The notes under the pieces are model-generated. The model had not been told where the DNA came from. It worked only from the letters and a program-made list of their open reading frames with translations, and searched no databases. Below, one piece after another: positions 34,287-42,719 of a stretch of 64,000 nt of DNA. A program made the translations under genes and the position numbers. Source of the DNA: UBA4416 sp964543545 (GTDB lineage: Bacteria; Bacteroidota; Bacteroidia; B-17B0; Aurantibacillaceae). How positions within the stretch are numbered: position 1 is the first letter of the stretch; each line of letters begins with the position of its first letter. The stretch is taken from NCBI GenBank assembly GCA_964543545.1, contig CAZIYT010000002.1, forward strand, positions 248,001 to 312,000. The letters run 5' to 3'.

Positions 34287-35192
34287 TTAGTCTTTCGCGT
34301 GCTGAACGTTTTGTTTTTTTCCGGCCAGGTAAACACCGCTGATGATAAAGGCTGCCGATATGATCTTGATCGGGCTGAGCGTGTCTTTCCCCCAGGCAAT
34401 GGCAATCATCGTGGCCAGGAAAGGTTGCAGATAGATGTACATACTCACCACCGAAGAGCTCAGTGTTTTAAGTGCATACATGTTTAGGAGATAAGCCAGG
34501 AAAGTGGTGGCTACTACAACAAACACCATGGCCACTATCGCGTGTACCGGCAAATGCAGCCAGTCTGTTTTAAAAAGCTCGGGCGTCGACCAGGGAAACA
34601 TGTAGAGAACACCGAATAAAAATACCCATTTCATCACCGTGGTGGTTTGGTATTTTTGCATATAAGGTTTCGCCATTACCACAAATATGGCCCAGGACAG
34701 GGAGTTGACAAGTGTCATCAGGTCACCCAGGATGGTATCGCTGCCAATGGAAAAGCTGCCGTTTGCCTTGAAGAGCAGTAAGGTGAGGGCGCCGATGGCT
34801 CCGAAGGCAATGCCTGTTATTTTGAGGGCAGTAATTCTTTCTTTCATCACAAAGAAGGTAAACAGCATTACCGCAATGGGATTGCTCACCATAATAATGG
34901 CAGAGTTAATAGGTGTGGAGAGGCTCAGGCCCCAGATGAAAAAAATCTGGTTGATGCACACGCCGAAGAGCGCCAGTACCGCCAGTTTCTTAAGATCGGC
35001 CTTTTCCACTTTTTCCGGTTTCATAAACAGGGACAGGAGCCAGAACAGGATACAGGCGCCGCCGATGCGGATCGTGACCAGGCCGAGGGGACTGATATGC
35101 GTTGGCATCAGATCTTTGGCAATGGAATAATTTAAGGCATAAATCACCTGCGCGGCAAACAGGAAAATATGGGCTCTTACAACAGAATTCAT
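34287..35192 (-). CDS. EamA/DMT-family transporter
   Basis: I use the ATG at 35192 (301 residues) rather than the TTG at 35204. The sequence has about ten membrane helices in two repeated EamA halves, characteristic of drug/metabolite transporters. The substrate is unknown. It is divergent from the BtuF-like gene, with only 40 bases between starts, so their promoters must overlap. Confidence 0.85.
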   Translation of the reverse strand: MNSVVRAHIFLFAAQVIYALNYSIAKDLMPTHISPLGLVTIRIGGACILFWLLSLFMKPEKVEKADLKKLAVLALFGVCINQIFFIWGLSLSTPINSAIIMVSNPIAVMLFTFFVMKERITALKITGIAFGAIGALTLLLFKANGSFSIGSDTILGDLMTLVNSLSWAIFVVMAKPYMQKYQTTTVMKWVFLFGVLYMFPWSTPELFKTDWLHLPVHAIVAMVFVVVATTFLAYLLNMYALKTLSSSVVSMYIYLQPFLATMIAIAWGKDTLSPIKIISAAFIISGVYLAGKKQNVQHAKD

Positions 35193-35232
35193 CAGGCGTA
35201 GCAAATATGCGGTATTATTCTGAAATTAGCGC

Positions 35233-36009
35233 ATGCTTTTTACGGATCATCTCCAACATACCATTGAGCTGCAAAGCCCGCCGCAACGCATTGTTTCCCT
35301 GGTGCCTTCTCAATCGGAGCTGTTGTGGGACCTGGGTTTAAAAGACCGTTTGGCAGGTATTACCAAATTCTGCATTCATCCCAGGGAGCTGTTTGAAAGC
35401 ATTCCCCGTATAGGCGGAACCAAAACCCTGAACCTCGATAAGATCCGCGCCCTTAAGCCCGACCTCATTATCGGGAATAAGGAAGAGAATGAGCGCTCGC
35501 AGATAGAAGCCCTGCAGAAAGAATTCAAGGTATGGATGAGTGATATCTATGATTTGGAAGATGCGCTTAAAACCATTAGGGCTATCGGGGAGCTCACAGA
35601 TACCAAAGAAAAAGCGGATAGCATCGCTGCGAAAATCCGTGCGTCTTTCAGCGAATTGCCTTTCCTCGACAAAAGCGTGCTCTACCTGATCTGGAAGCCA
35701 TATATGGCAGCGGGTAGAGGAACCTTTATCGGGAACATGCTGGAGAAGACCGGCTTGAAAAATGTGATCGCCGCGGAAGATTCGCGTTATCCCCAGCTTG
35801 ACATCGAAGAGATCCGGAAGCTAAATCCCGAGCTGATCTTTTTATCATCAGAGCCTTTTCCTTTCAAGCAAACACACGCCGACGAATTGCAGCAGCTCCT
35901 TCCAGGAACAAGCGTGGTGTTGGTGGATGGCGAGCTTTTCAGCTGGTACGGAAGCCGCCTGCTCAGGAGTGTGGCCTATTTTCATGAACTGCTAAAGCAA
36001 CTGCGTTGA
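35233..36009 (+). CDS. helical-backbone metal receptor, BtuF-like
   Basis: This 258-residue protein matches the periplasmic-binding-protein fold of vitamin B12 and siderophore receptors: RIVSLVPSQSELLWDLGL near the start, two lobes and the LNPELIFLSS region. It has no signal peptide from this start or any obvious upstream one, so it may be cytosolic, as often seen for this group in Bacteroidota. Binding to cobalamin or heme is possible but not established. It is followed after one base by a lipoprotein gene, forming a small operon. Confidence 0.8.
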   Translation: MLFTDHLQHTIELQSPPQRIVSLVPSQSELLWDLGLKDRLAGITKFCIHPRELFESIPRIGGTKTLNLDKIRALKPDLIIGNKEENERSQIEALQKEFKVWMSDIYDLEDALKTIRAIGELTDTKEKADSIAAKIRASFSELPFLDKSVLYLIWKPYMAAGRGTFIGNMLEKTGLKNVIAAEDSRYPQLDIEEIRKLNPELIFLSSEPFPFKQTHADELQQLLPGTSVVLVDGELFSWYGSRLLRSVAYFHELLKQLR

Positions 36010-36010
36010 T

Positions 36011-36661
36011 ATGAAAATCCTAATGATCATAGGAGGCATAATGCTCCTGTTTGCCTGCCACAAACCGAAAAATAGTCCTGGTCAGTTAAAGATAGAGTGG
36101 GTTGAGGAGCTGGAAGGCGATTATTCGTTTGCAAAAGCATGGGATTATCCCGAAGGTGTTTATAAAAACGAGCATGGCCAACTGAGCTGCGATGGCTTTT
36201 GCCCTCCGGAAACAGATGCAATGAAAGACAGTACCGGACGCATTTATAAAGATGCTCTTCCGGCATTTTATGCCTTGGTCGATACGACGCACCGCTTTCA
36301 TTCGCTGCAAGGCGAAGCGCAATGCGATGAATATGCCGGTACGGATTATATGCAGGCGCAGCGGAAACATGATACTGTAATTTGTTACAGTCTTTGTAAT
36401 GCCGCCACGCATAGCAGCCTGCATCTTCGTTTGCTTGGAGATGATTGCATGGCCACGGTAGAGCTGCGCAGTATTATTTCCGGACATAATAACTCTTATA
36501 AGCTTCAGAGCGGTTTTATGCGTGTCGGGCGGAAATCCTGGAAAGCAGGGATCTTAAAAGCGGAGTTCAACCTGGACTTCGGAAAAGACAGCCTTACCGG
36601 GAAACCTGTGTCCTGGAAAGGAAAGATCTACACGCCGATCCTGAAATACAAAACAGGTTAA
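36011..36661 (+). CDS. lipoprotein of unknown function
   Basis: This 216-residue protein has a lipobox LLFAC with the lipidated Cys at residue 16, then HKPKNS. Six or more further cysteines lie in the mature part, including FCPPE, QCDEYAG and the C-x4-C pair in VICYSLCN, and may form disulfides. No family is recognised. It starts one base after the BtuF-like gene, so the two are co-transcribed and probably functionally linked. Confidence 0.75.
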   Translation: MKILMIIGGIMLLFACHKPKNSPGQLKIEWVEELEGDYSFAKAWDYPEGVYKNEHGQLSCDGFCPPETDAMKDSTGRIYKDALPAFYALVDTTHRFHSLQGEAQCDEYAGTDYMQAQRKHDTVICYSLCNAATHSSLHLRLLGDDCMATVELRSIISGHNNSYKLQSGFMRVGRKSWKAGILKAEFNLDFGKDSLTGKPVSWKGKIYTPILKYKTG

Positions 36662-36690
36662 CGAAAGATGACGGAGCGTTTCTGTTGCTT

Positions 36691-36797
36691 TAACCGCAGA
36701 GATGCAAGAGAAGACGCAAAGGACGCTGAGATTCAGTAGGATTCATTTCAGGCAATACTCTCCTTTTTCTCTGCGTTATCCTCTGCGTACTTTGCAG
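36691..36797. repeat. degenerate inverted repeat of the GCAGAG/GCAAAG type
   Basis: The left arm has AACCGCAGAGATGCAAGAG and GACGCAAAGGACGC; the right arm has TTCTCTGCGTTATCCTCTGC and TACTTTGC, roughly its inverse. It fills the gap between convergent genes. Imperfect, so moderate confidence. Confidence 0.5.
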
Positions 36798-36809
36798 GTA
36801 ATTCCTGAT

Positions 36810-37640
36810 CTACCCATGGATTGTCAATACCGGCACCGGGCTATAAAAGGCCATGGCATTGGTAGTGCTGAATGTAAAGAGGTTATGGAGAATGGAATGT
36901 TTCTTAGGTTCCACGATCACCATATCAATCTCGTGATGGTTGATGAAATTCAGTAAGCCGTCGGCCACTGTATTTTCAGCAATGATGTATGTTTTGTGAG
37001 AGACATGTTCCAGGTTCTGCTCCACGTAATTGTCAATGAGCGATTCTTTGGCGTTGAGCTCGTGGTTTTCCGGAATCACATGCAGGATGTGAAGCGTCGC
37101 ATCGAACAGGGTGTTGATGTATTTGACTTTGATGAGCGAACAACTGTCGAGGAGCTGTTTGTCGTAATCGCAGGCATAGGCAATGTTCTGGATTTTTTTG
37201 TAACTCGTATTCGGCGGCACTATGATCAGGGGATTGTCGATGTGGCGCGCCACCGCTACGGAGGTGCTGCCCACCATATTTTTCATGAAGGCGCTTCCGT
37301 GCCCGCCGATCCCTGAAACAACCAGATCGATTTCATGGGCTTTGCTGAACTCGATGATTACTTCCGCTGCGTTTCCCATTTCGCAATGGTATTCGATGTC
37401 CGTAATCAGGGGCTCTCTCAGCCTGATGTCTTCTGCAACCTTCTGGATAGCGCTTTTATGGTCGTTGAATAATTCTGTAATGGAATAACCTGCCAGTCCG
37501 AATTCGGAGCTTATCACCGGTACCTGGCTGATGTGCAGCAACACCAAGTTGGCCGACAGGTATTTGGCAATTTCAACACCATAGTTGAGGGCGCTTTGCG
37601 AAGTTTCTGTAAAGTCGTATGGGATGAGTACTTTTTTCAT
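36810..37640 (-). CDS. tandem universal stress protein
   Basis: I use the ATG at 37640, giving 276 residues starting MKKVLIPYDF, the canonical UspA opening. Two UspA domains are present, each about 135 residues. The first has the family SGIGGHGSAF and GSTSVAVARH-type nucleotide loop; the second is more divergent, with HEIDMVIVEPKKHS. Such proteins bind ATP or act in stress survival. A short gap separates it from the cation transporter gene on the other strand. Confidence 0.9.
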   Translation of the reverse strand: MKKVLIPYDFTETSQSALNYGVEIAKYLSANLVLLHISQVPVISSEFGLAGYSITELFNDHKSAIQKVAEDIRLREPLITDIEYHCEMGNAAEVIIEFSKAHEIDLVVSGIGGHGSAFMKNMVGSTSVAVARHIDNPLIIVPPNTSYKKIQNIAYACDYDKQLLDSCSLIKVKYINTLFDATLHILHVIPENHELNAKESLIDNYVEQNLEHVSHKTYIIAENTVADGLLNFINHHEIDMVIVEPKKHSILHNLFTFSTTNAMAFYSPVPVLTIHG

Positions 37641-37852
37641 AGCTTCGGTTTTAAATGGTTTAAACTGAAAGATCAAATGATATTCCTCAGATTCTTATAC
37701 GACAAACACGCTTAATAGTTCGACCTATTGGTAAAAAAGACCTTTTTTTAACGTATGTTTCGAAAAGAGGCAAACAAATGCGGATAAAAAGCATCAATCG
37801 TTTATGACTCAAATTTTATACCTTCATGCCCGGACATTTTTGAACAGATTAT

Positions 37853-38839
37853 ATGAATCAGGATAGTAGTAAAATAAAAACAATGAAAATCGTTTTGATC
37901 GTTGGTTTTATCTTAATGCTTCTTAAGTTTCTGGCCTATTTCTTAACGTCTTCCAGTGCTATTTTAACGGATGCCATTGAATCGATCGTGAATGTGCTGG
38001 CCGGTTCATTTGCTTTATACAGCTTATATTATGCGGCTAAACCAAAGGATGAGGATCATCCCTATGGTCATGGAAAAATCGAGTTCTTATCGACAGGTGC
38101 GGAGGGAGGCATGATAACACTGGCCGGTATCGCCATGTTTATAAAAGGTATTCTTGCTTTTTTTAATCCCCATACGCTCACCAACATCGATATCGGACTT
38201 ATGATTTCGGTTTTTTCGGGTGTGATCAATTACATCATGGCGAGGATGCTGATTAAAAAAGGCACTCTTTTAAACTCTTCAACAATGATTGCCGATGGCC
38301 GGCATTTACTGACCGATACCTGGAGCAGCGTAGGGCTGGTGATCGGATTAGTGATCATTTATTTTACACATCTTTTCTGGATAGATTATGTCATTACCAT
38401 TGGTTTGGGTATTTTAATTGCATATACGGGCTTTCAATTGGTAAAGGAATCCGTCTTCAATTTACTGGATAAAGCGGATTACGGAAAGATTGAACACCTG
38501 ATCCAGGTGCTGAACAGTAAGCGCAAAGAGAGCTGGATTGATATCCATAACCTGCGCGTGGTGAAATACGGTTCGGTGGTACATGTGGATTGCCACATGA
38601 CGCTGCCCTGGTATTTTACTCTGGAAGAAGCACATGCCGAAGTAGACGCGGTAGATAAGCTCGCCACTACAGAATTTAATCATGAGATCGAATTTTTTAT
38701 TCATTCCGATCCTTGTTTGCCCAAATCCTGCTCCATTTGTACCATGCAGGATTGCAAGGTACGGCAGCATCCTTTAGTGAAAAAGCTGGAATGGGATATG
38801 AGCAATGTGCTGCCGGATAGAAAACATACGGCTGTTTAA
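37853..38839 (+). CDS. cation diffusion facilitator transporter
   Basis: This 328-residue inner-membrane protein exports divalent metal ions by proton antiport. It has six membrane helices, the first-helix Asp40, HPYGH (residues 69-73) after helix 2 and the His151-x3-Asp155 metal-site pair. A soluble C-terminal domain ends in a cysteine-rich segment (PCLPKSCSICTMQDC) that may bind metal. The ATG at 37883 is an alternative start. It overlaps the next small gene by one base (TAATG). Confidence 0.9.
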   Translation: MNQDSSKIKTMKIVLIVGFILMLLKFLAYFLTSSSAILTDAIESIVNVLAGSFALYSLYYAAKPKDEDHPYGHGKIEFLSTGAEGGMITLAGIAMFIKGILAFFNPHTLTNIDIGLMISVFSGVINYIMARMLIKKGTLLNSSTMIADGRHLLTDTWSSVGLVIGLVIIYFTHLFWIDYVITIGLGILIAYTGFQLVKESVFNLLDKADYGKIEHLIQVLNSKRKESWIDIHNLRVVKYGSVVHVDCHMTLPWYFTLEEAHAEVDAVDKLATTEFNHEIEFFIHSDPCLPKSCSICTMQDCKVRQHPLVKKLEWDMSNVLPDRKHTAV

Positions 38840-39147
38840 TGCGTTTATTCATAAGCAACATAGAGAAGAAGGCTATCGCCTTCATAGATCAGATCGATCT
38901 TTTAGCTAAGGCTTCTGTTGACCCTGAGGAAAAACGGTACCTGGAACATGAAATCAAAGAAGCGCGTCACTTCATAGAGTATAATGAATGGTATGTCGGT
39001 TTTGAAATCTTAACAGATAATCTGTATGAGATCGGATATAAAATGGATGCAGCGCTCATAGATGCTGCAAAAGATATTTTTCTGAAGGCAGATCCTGCTC
39101 AGTCGGAGGAAACACTCTTGTGGCTCGATGAATTACGGAAAGAATAG
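38839..39147 (+). CDS. MafI-like small protein coupled to the CDF transporter
   Basis: This 102-residue all-helical acidic protein contains EWYVGFEILTDNLYEIG, which resembles the core of MafI-type immunity proteins. No toxin gene is next to it. Its ATG overlaps the stop of the CDF transporter gene, so it is translated with it. A regulatory or partner role for the transporter is as plausible as an immunity role; both are inferred. Confidence 0.65.
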   Translation: MRLFISNIEKKAIAFIDQIDLLAKASVDPEEKRYLEHEIKEARHFIEYNEWYVGFEILTDNLYEIGYKMDAALIDAAKDIFLKADPAQSEETLLWLDELRKE

Positions 39148-39153
39148 CTTATG

Positions 39154-39209
39154 TTGACTGAGCGAAGTCGAAGCCCCGAACCTGTTGTCACGGATTTGTC
39201 ATCCGTGAC
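39154..39209. repeat. two palindromic repeats after the CDF operon
   Basis: TTGACTGAGCGAAGTCGAAG (about 39154-39173) belongs to the 9499-9580 family. GTCACGGAT and ATCCGTGAC (39187-39209) are a perfect stem related to 28864-28886. They separate convergent genes and may serve as transcript ends. Confidence 0.65.
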
Positions 39210-39219
39210 CAATATGCCA

Positions 39220-40395
39220 TCAAATATCCTTATGAAACAATTTCCTTGTAGAGGTACTGATGTCGCGGAAATAGCTGATGCTGATCTTATTGGATAACAG
39301 TGTTTGAAGGAACACGTCATTGCTGATGTCCTTATCAACCGTTACCACGGTAGTTGTTCCGGCATCCTCTATTTTAATGGAATAATCTTTAAAAATCTGT
39401 TGCAGCTGCTCCCGGTTAAAAGTGCCGGATACTTCGAAGGTATTGGTGACCCGCTCATTGGCAAAGGAGGTCTGATTGCCGTTGTAGATTGTTTCGCCCT
39501 GCTTGATGAAAATAATATTATTGGAAATGCTTTCCACCTCGTGCAGTTGCTGTGAGCTCAGGACAATGCTTAAAGGATGCTTCGCCGAGCGGGCAAAAAA
39601 GGTAAGGTCCTGTAAAAACAATTGCTGCGCGTTGATATCAAGGTTAGCCAGTGGCTCATCGAGCAGGATCAGTTTCGGGCGTCGCATGATGGTTTTGGCA
39701 AGCTCGAAGCGTAAGCGGTAACCGCTCGACAGCTCGCTCCATTTCAGGTCGCGGAATTTGTCGAGGCCCAGGCGGAATAAAATGTATTCCACCTGTTTGT
39801 TATTCTCTACATCCTGGATGCCATGAATGCTGGCAAAAAAACGCAGGTTGTCCAGCAGACTGCCATACCAGCGCGGAATGCGCTGTGGAATAAAGACAAA
39901 CTGCGATTTGACATCGTACCAGTTTGTATCGTCAGCCTTTAAGGCAGGGTAGGAAATGCTGCCGGTATCGCTCGACAGTTCTCCCGCAAGAATTCGTAAT
40001 AAGGTTGTTTTGCCATTGCCGTTCTCACCGACGATGCCGGTGATCTCTCCGAATTTCAGCTGCACGTTGAGTGCCTGTAGGACGAAAGGAGAGCGCCCGC
40101 TGTAAAAGCGCTTGCCGATATTCCTGGCATCGCACACCAGGGGAGCCTGTTCGTTCCGGCTGTAGGAAAACGAAATGTCTTTGACGGCTTGTACCAAGGC
40201 CCTGGCGCTAGTGCCGAGGCTTTCTTTGGAGGCTTCCGTGGCATAGAGGTAGGATTTTCTGAAATCATAGATCTGCTGCTCGGTAGAAGAGCCTAAAGGA
40301 TATTCCACGGAAAGGTCGAGCAGCTTGCGCGATAGCTGGCTGTAATCGCCCTGTTCGGCCAGGGTATTCAATTCTTCATGTAAACTCGCAGCCAT
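39220..40395 (-). CDS. orphan ABC-type ATPase with N- and C-terminal extensions
   Basis: This 391-residue protein has an ABC core: Walker A GENGNGKT (123-130), signature LSSGY (222-226) and Walker B LILLDEP (242-248). About 85 residues precede the core, mainly helical, and about 95 follow the nucleotide domain. No permease gene is adjacent. The N-terminal helical region may bind a partner. It could serve a transporter encoded elsewhere or act in another ATP-dependent process. The gap to the CCA-adding-type gene is only 29 bases. Confidence 0.8.
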   Translation of the reverse strand: MAASLHEELNTLAEQGDYSQLSRKLLDLSVEYPLGSSTEQQIYDFRKSYLYATEASKESLGTSARALVQAVKDISFSYSRNEQAPLVCDARNIGKRFYSGRSPFVLQALNVQLKFGEITGIVGENGNGKTTLLRILAGELSSDTGSISYPALKADDTNWYDVKSQFVFIPQRIPRWYGSLLDNLRFFASIHGIQDVENNKQVEYILFRLGLDKFRDLKWSELSSGYRLRFELAKTIMRRPKLILLDEPLANLDINAQQLFLQDLTFFARSAKHPLSIVLSSQQLHEVESISNNIIFIKQGETIYNGNQTSFANERVTNTFEVSGTFNREQLQQIFKDYSIKIEDAGTTTVVTVDKDISNDVFLQTLLSNKISISYFRDISTSTRKLFHKDI

Positions 40396-40424
40396 GCTTC
40401 GGCAATTAAATGTATACGATAAAT

Positions 40425-41822
40425 TTAAACAATTTCTTTGGCTTTTACCTGCAAAAATTCCAGGGCTGCTTCCCGCTCATTGGGAATAATACCGTCAAGG
40501 ATCGCATCTTTCAGCGCATTCTTAAGATCGCCGACACGCTTACAGGGAGGAAGGTTAAAGATGGACATGATTTCTTCGCCGCTCACCGGTGGCTGCCAGT
40601 TGCGGATCTTGTCCTTCTCTTCCAGCTCTACCAGTTTTTCTCTCACCAGGCCAAAGTTATGCAGGTAGCGTTTTACCTTGTTCGGATTCTTGGTGGTAAT
40701 GTCTGCTTCGCATAAGGTCATCAGGTCGTCGATGTCGTCGCCGGCTTCAAATAATACGCGCCTCACCGCACTGTCGGTAATCTCTGTTTTTGCCAATACG
40801 ATAGGCCGAAGATGCAGGAGCACCAGTTTTTGCACGTACTTCATGCGGTCGTTCAAGGGCAGGCGCAGGTTCTCAAATATTTTAGGAACCATCTTCGCAC
40901 CTTTTACCTCGTGCCCATGAAAAGTCCAGCCGTGTTCCGGCTCAAAGCGCTTGGTAGGCGGCTTGGCAATATCATGCAGGATAGCGGCCCAGCGAAGCCA
41001 GAGGTTTTTGCTGTTTTTGGCGACGTTATCGAGTACTTCGAGCGTATGGTAAAAATTATCTTTGTGCGATTTGCCATTAATGGTTTCCACGCCATGAAGC
41101 TTCATCATTTCCGGGAAGATAAGCTGTAATAGCCCTGTATCCGAAAGCAGCTTAAAGCCGATGGAGGGAACAGGGGCGAGGATGATCTTATTGAGCTCGT
41201 CGGCAATGCGCTCTTTGGAAATGATGCTGATGCGTGCTTTTGTTTTCGAGATTGCTTCCAGCGATTCCGGCTCGATGGTGAAGTTGAGCTGTGTGGCAAA
41301 ACGGATGGCCCGCATCATGCGCAGCGGGTCGTCGCTGTAGGTGATTTCCGGATCCAATGGTGTGCGGATGGTCTTGTGCTCCATATCCTTTAGTCCTCCG
41401 AAGGGATCGAGCAGCTTGCCGAAGCTAGATTTATTTAAGCCGATTGCCAAAGCGTTCATGGTAAAATCGCGGCGGTTCTGGTCGTCTTCCAGGCTTCCGT
41501 TCTCTACAATGGGCTTGCGCGAATTGCGGTCGTAGGACTCCTTACGTGCGCCCACGAATTCAATTTCAAGGTCGCCGGTTTTCACCTGGGCCGTTCCGAA
41601 ATTTTTAAATACTGCCAGGTTGGCCTTGTCTTCGCCGATGGTTTTATACACCAGCTCGGCCAGCTCAATGCCTTTCCCTACGGTTACCACATCGATGTCC
41701 TTGCTGGGCCTTCCTAAAAAAATGTCACGGACGAAGCCGCCGATCACGTAGGCTTCTACGTTCAGCCGGTCGGCGCAATCGGCTATTACTTTAAAAATTG
41801 GGTGAGTTAAATGCTTTTCCAC
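40425..41822 (-). CDS. cca: CCA tRNA nucleotidyltransferase/poly(A) polymerase-family with HD domain
   Basis: This 465-residue enzyme adds or repairs the 3-prime CCA of tRNAs. It has the polymerase head with GGFVRD and the DIDVV metal-binding acidic pair, RRDFTMNALAI, a tRNA-binding neck and an HD phosphohydrolase domain with LHDIAKP. The HD fusion is typical of CCA-adding enzymes in Bacteroidota, but poly(A) polymerase activity cannot be excluded. The start at 41822 gives MEKHLTHP; the next gene is on the other strand. Confidence 0.88.
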   Translation of the reverse strand: MEKHLTHPIFKVIADCADRLNVEAYVIGGFVRDIFLGRPSKDIDVVTVGKGIELAELVYKTIGEDKANLAVFKNFGTAQVKTGDLEIEFVGARKESYDRNSRKPIVENGSLEDDQNRRDFTMNALAIGLNKSSFGKLLDPFGGLKDMEHKTIRTPLDPEITYSDDPLRMMRAIRFATQLNFTIEPESLEAISKTKARISIISKERIADELNKIILAPVPSIGFKLLSDTGLLQLIFPEMMKLHGVETINGKSHKDNFYHTLEVLDNVAKNSKNLWLRWAAILHDIAKPPTKRFEPEHGWTFHGHEVKGAKMVPKIFENLRLPLNDRMKYVQKLVLLHLRPIVLAKTEITDSAVRRVLFEAGDDIDDLMTLCEADITTKNPNKVKRYLHNFGLVREKLVELEEKDKIRNWQPPVSGEEIMSIFNLPPCKRVGDLKNALKDAILDGIIPNEREAALEFLQVKAKEIV

Positions 41823-42183
41823 CCCGTAAAATTAAGGGAATTTTTGAGAATACAGGCCCAAGCCCCGGGTCTGTACAAGGATTTTGAGAAAAATCATGAA
41901 TCTGAGCCAGCCGTTTGTTTTTTTGAAAAAAAATATTCCTGAATCCCGTTATTAGAATATCGGTAATACGTCTCTTAAATAAATCATTTTATAGATGAAC
42001 TGTGGTTAATGACCTGTTAAGTCCCGGCAGCTCAGGTTTGAGTATGTAAGATGATTTGAAAATATTTTTTTTCATGAGATGTTTTTTCTCGTTATTGCAA
42101 TAAGAAACAGTATATCAGCGTTCATTTACGGATAATTTCGGATGCAGATCAGGTTAACATCATACATCCCCACATGTATGTTT
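41823..42183. other. intergenic region before the accessory locus
   Basis: The roughly 360-base gap holds no ORF that looks coding. It has TTATTGCAATAA (42092-42103), a perfect 12-base palindrome, and AT-rich stretches, but no clear TAnnTTTG promoter that I can defend. A promoter for the LytTR-only gene is expected here. Confidence 0.4.
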
Positions 42184-42570
42184 ATGAAAACAATTATTAA
42201 GGAAAAAAACGAAAATACATTAAGACTTACGTTTTCAGGAAAGCTGGAGATTCCTGTAAAAGAAGGAATTTTTTACTGTGCGGTAGCAGATGTCATCCGT
42301 ATAGAATCTGATGGCAGCTACTCTACCTTTTACGTTGAAGGAGGGAAACGTTATGTCGTATCAAAAGGATTGAAAGAATATGAGGAATTGTTGCCGGAAA
42401 AAGAATTTTTCAGAGTGCATAAATCACACCTGATCAATATTCATAAAATCGTGAAGTTCACTTATACTGATGGCAATTTCCTGGAAATGGGCGACGGCTC
42501 CCTGATTGAAGTAGCCAGGCGGAAAAAAGATGAATTTTTCCGGGCGATGAATGTCATGGGAAAAGTTTAA
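42184..42570 (+). CDS. stand-alone LytTR DNA-binding domain protein
   Basis: Using ATG 42184, the protein is 128 residues of LytTR domain only, without a receiver. It is strikingly similar to the LytTR domain of the response regulator at 45769, sharing IRIESDG, LPEK-FFRVHKSHLIN, TDGNFLEM and ARRKKDEF. ATG 42142 or 42178 are alternative starts. This suggests duplication of the DNA-binding domain. It could bind the same sites as an unphosphorylated competitor or co-regulator. Confidence 0.85.
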   Translation: MKTIIKEKNENTLRLTFSGKLEIPVKEGIFYCAVADVIRIESDGSYSTFYVEGGKRYVVSKGLKEYEELLPEKEFFRVHKSHLINIHKIVKFTYTDGNFLEMGDGSLIEVARRKKDEFFRAMNVMGKV

Positions 42571-42690
42571 CGATTTTTTCTTTGAAAACAGGAGCAGTAA
42601 AGTGATTTCATGGGCTGCGCATAGAGTATGATTGCGTCTTTTTCCTGCAGGACCGCTTTGTCTTTACTAAAATATGTTCATTTTGCCTGG

Positions 42691-42719
42691 TTGTTTTTTA
42701 GTGTGGATAATTATATTTG
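42691..42719 (+). promoter_or_regulatory. promoter overlapping the putative TTG start of the sensor kinase
   Basis: TTG (42691-42693), an 18-base spacer and consensus TATATTTG (42712-42719). The -7 box includes the TTG at 42717-42719, so that codon probably lies upstream of the transcript start, and a later start is likely. Confidence 0.55.
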
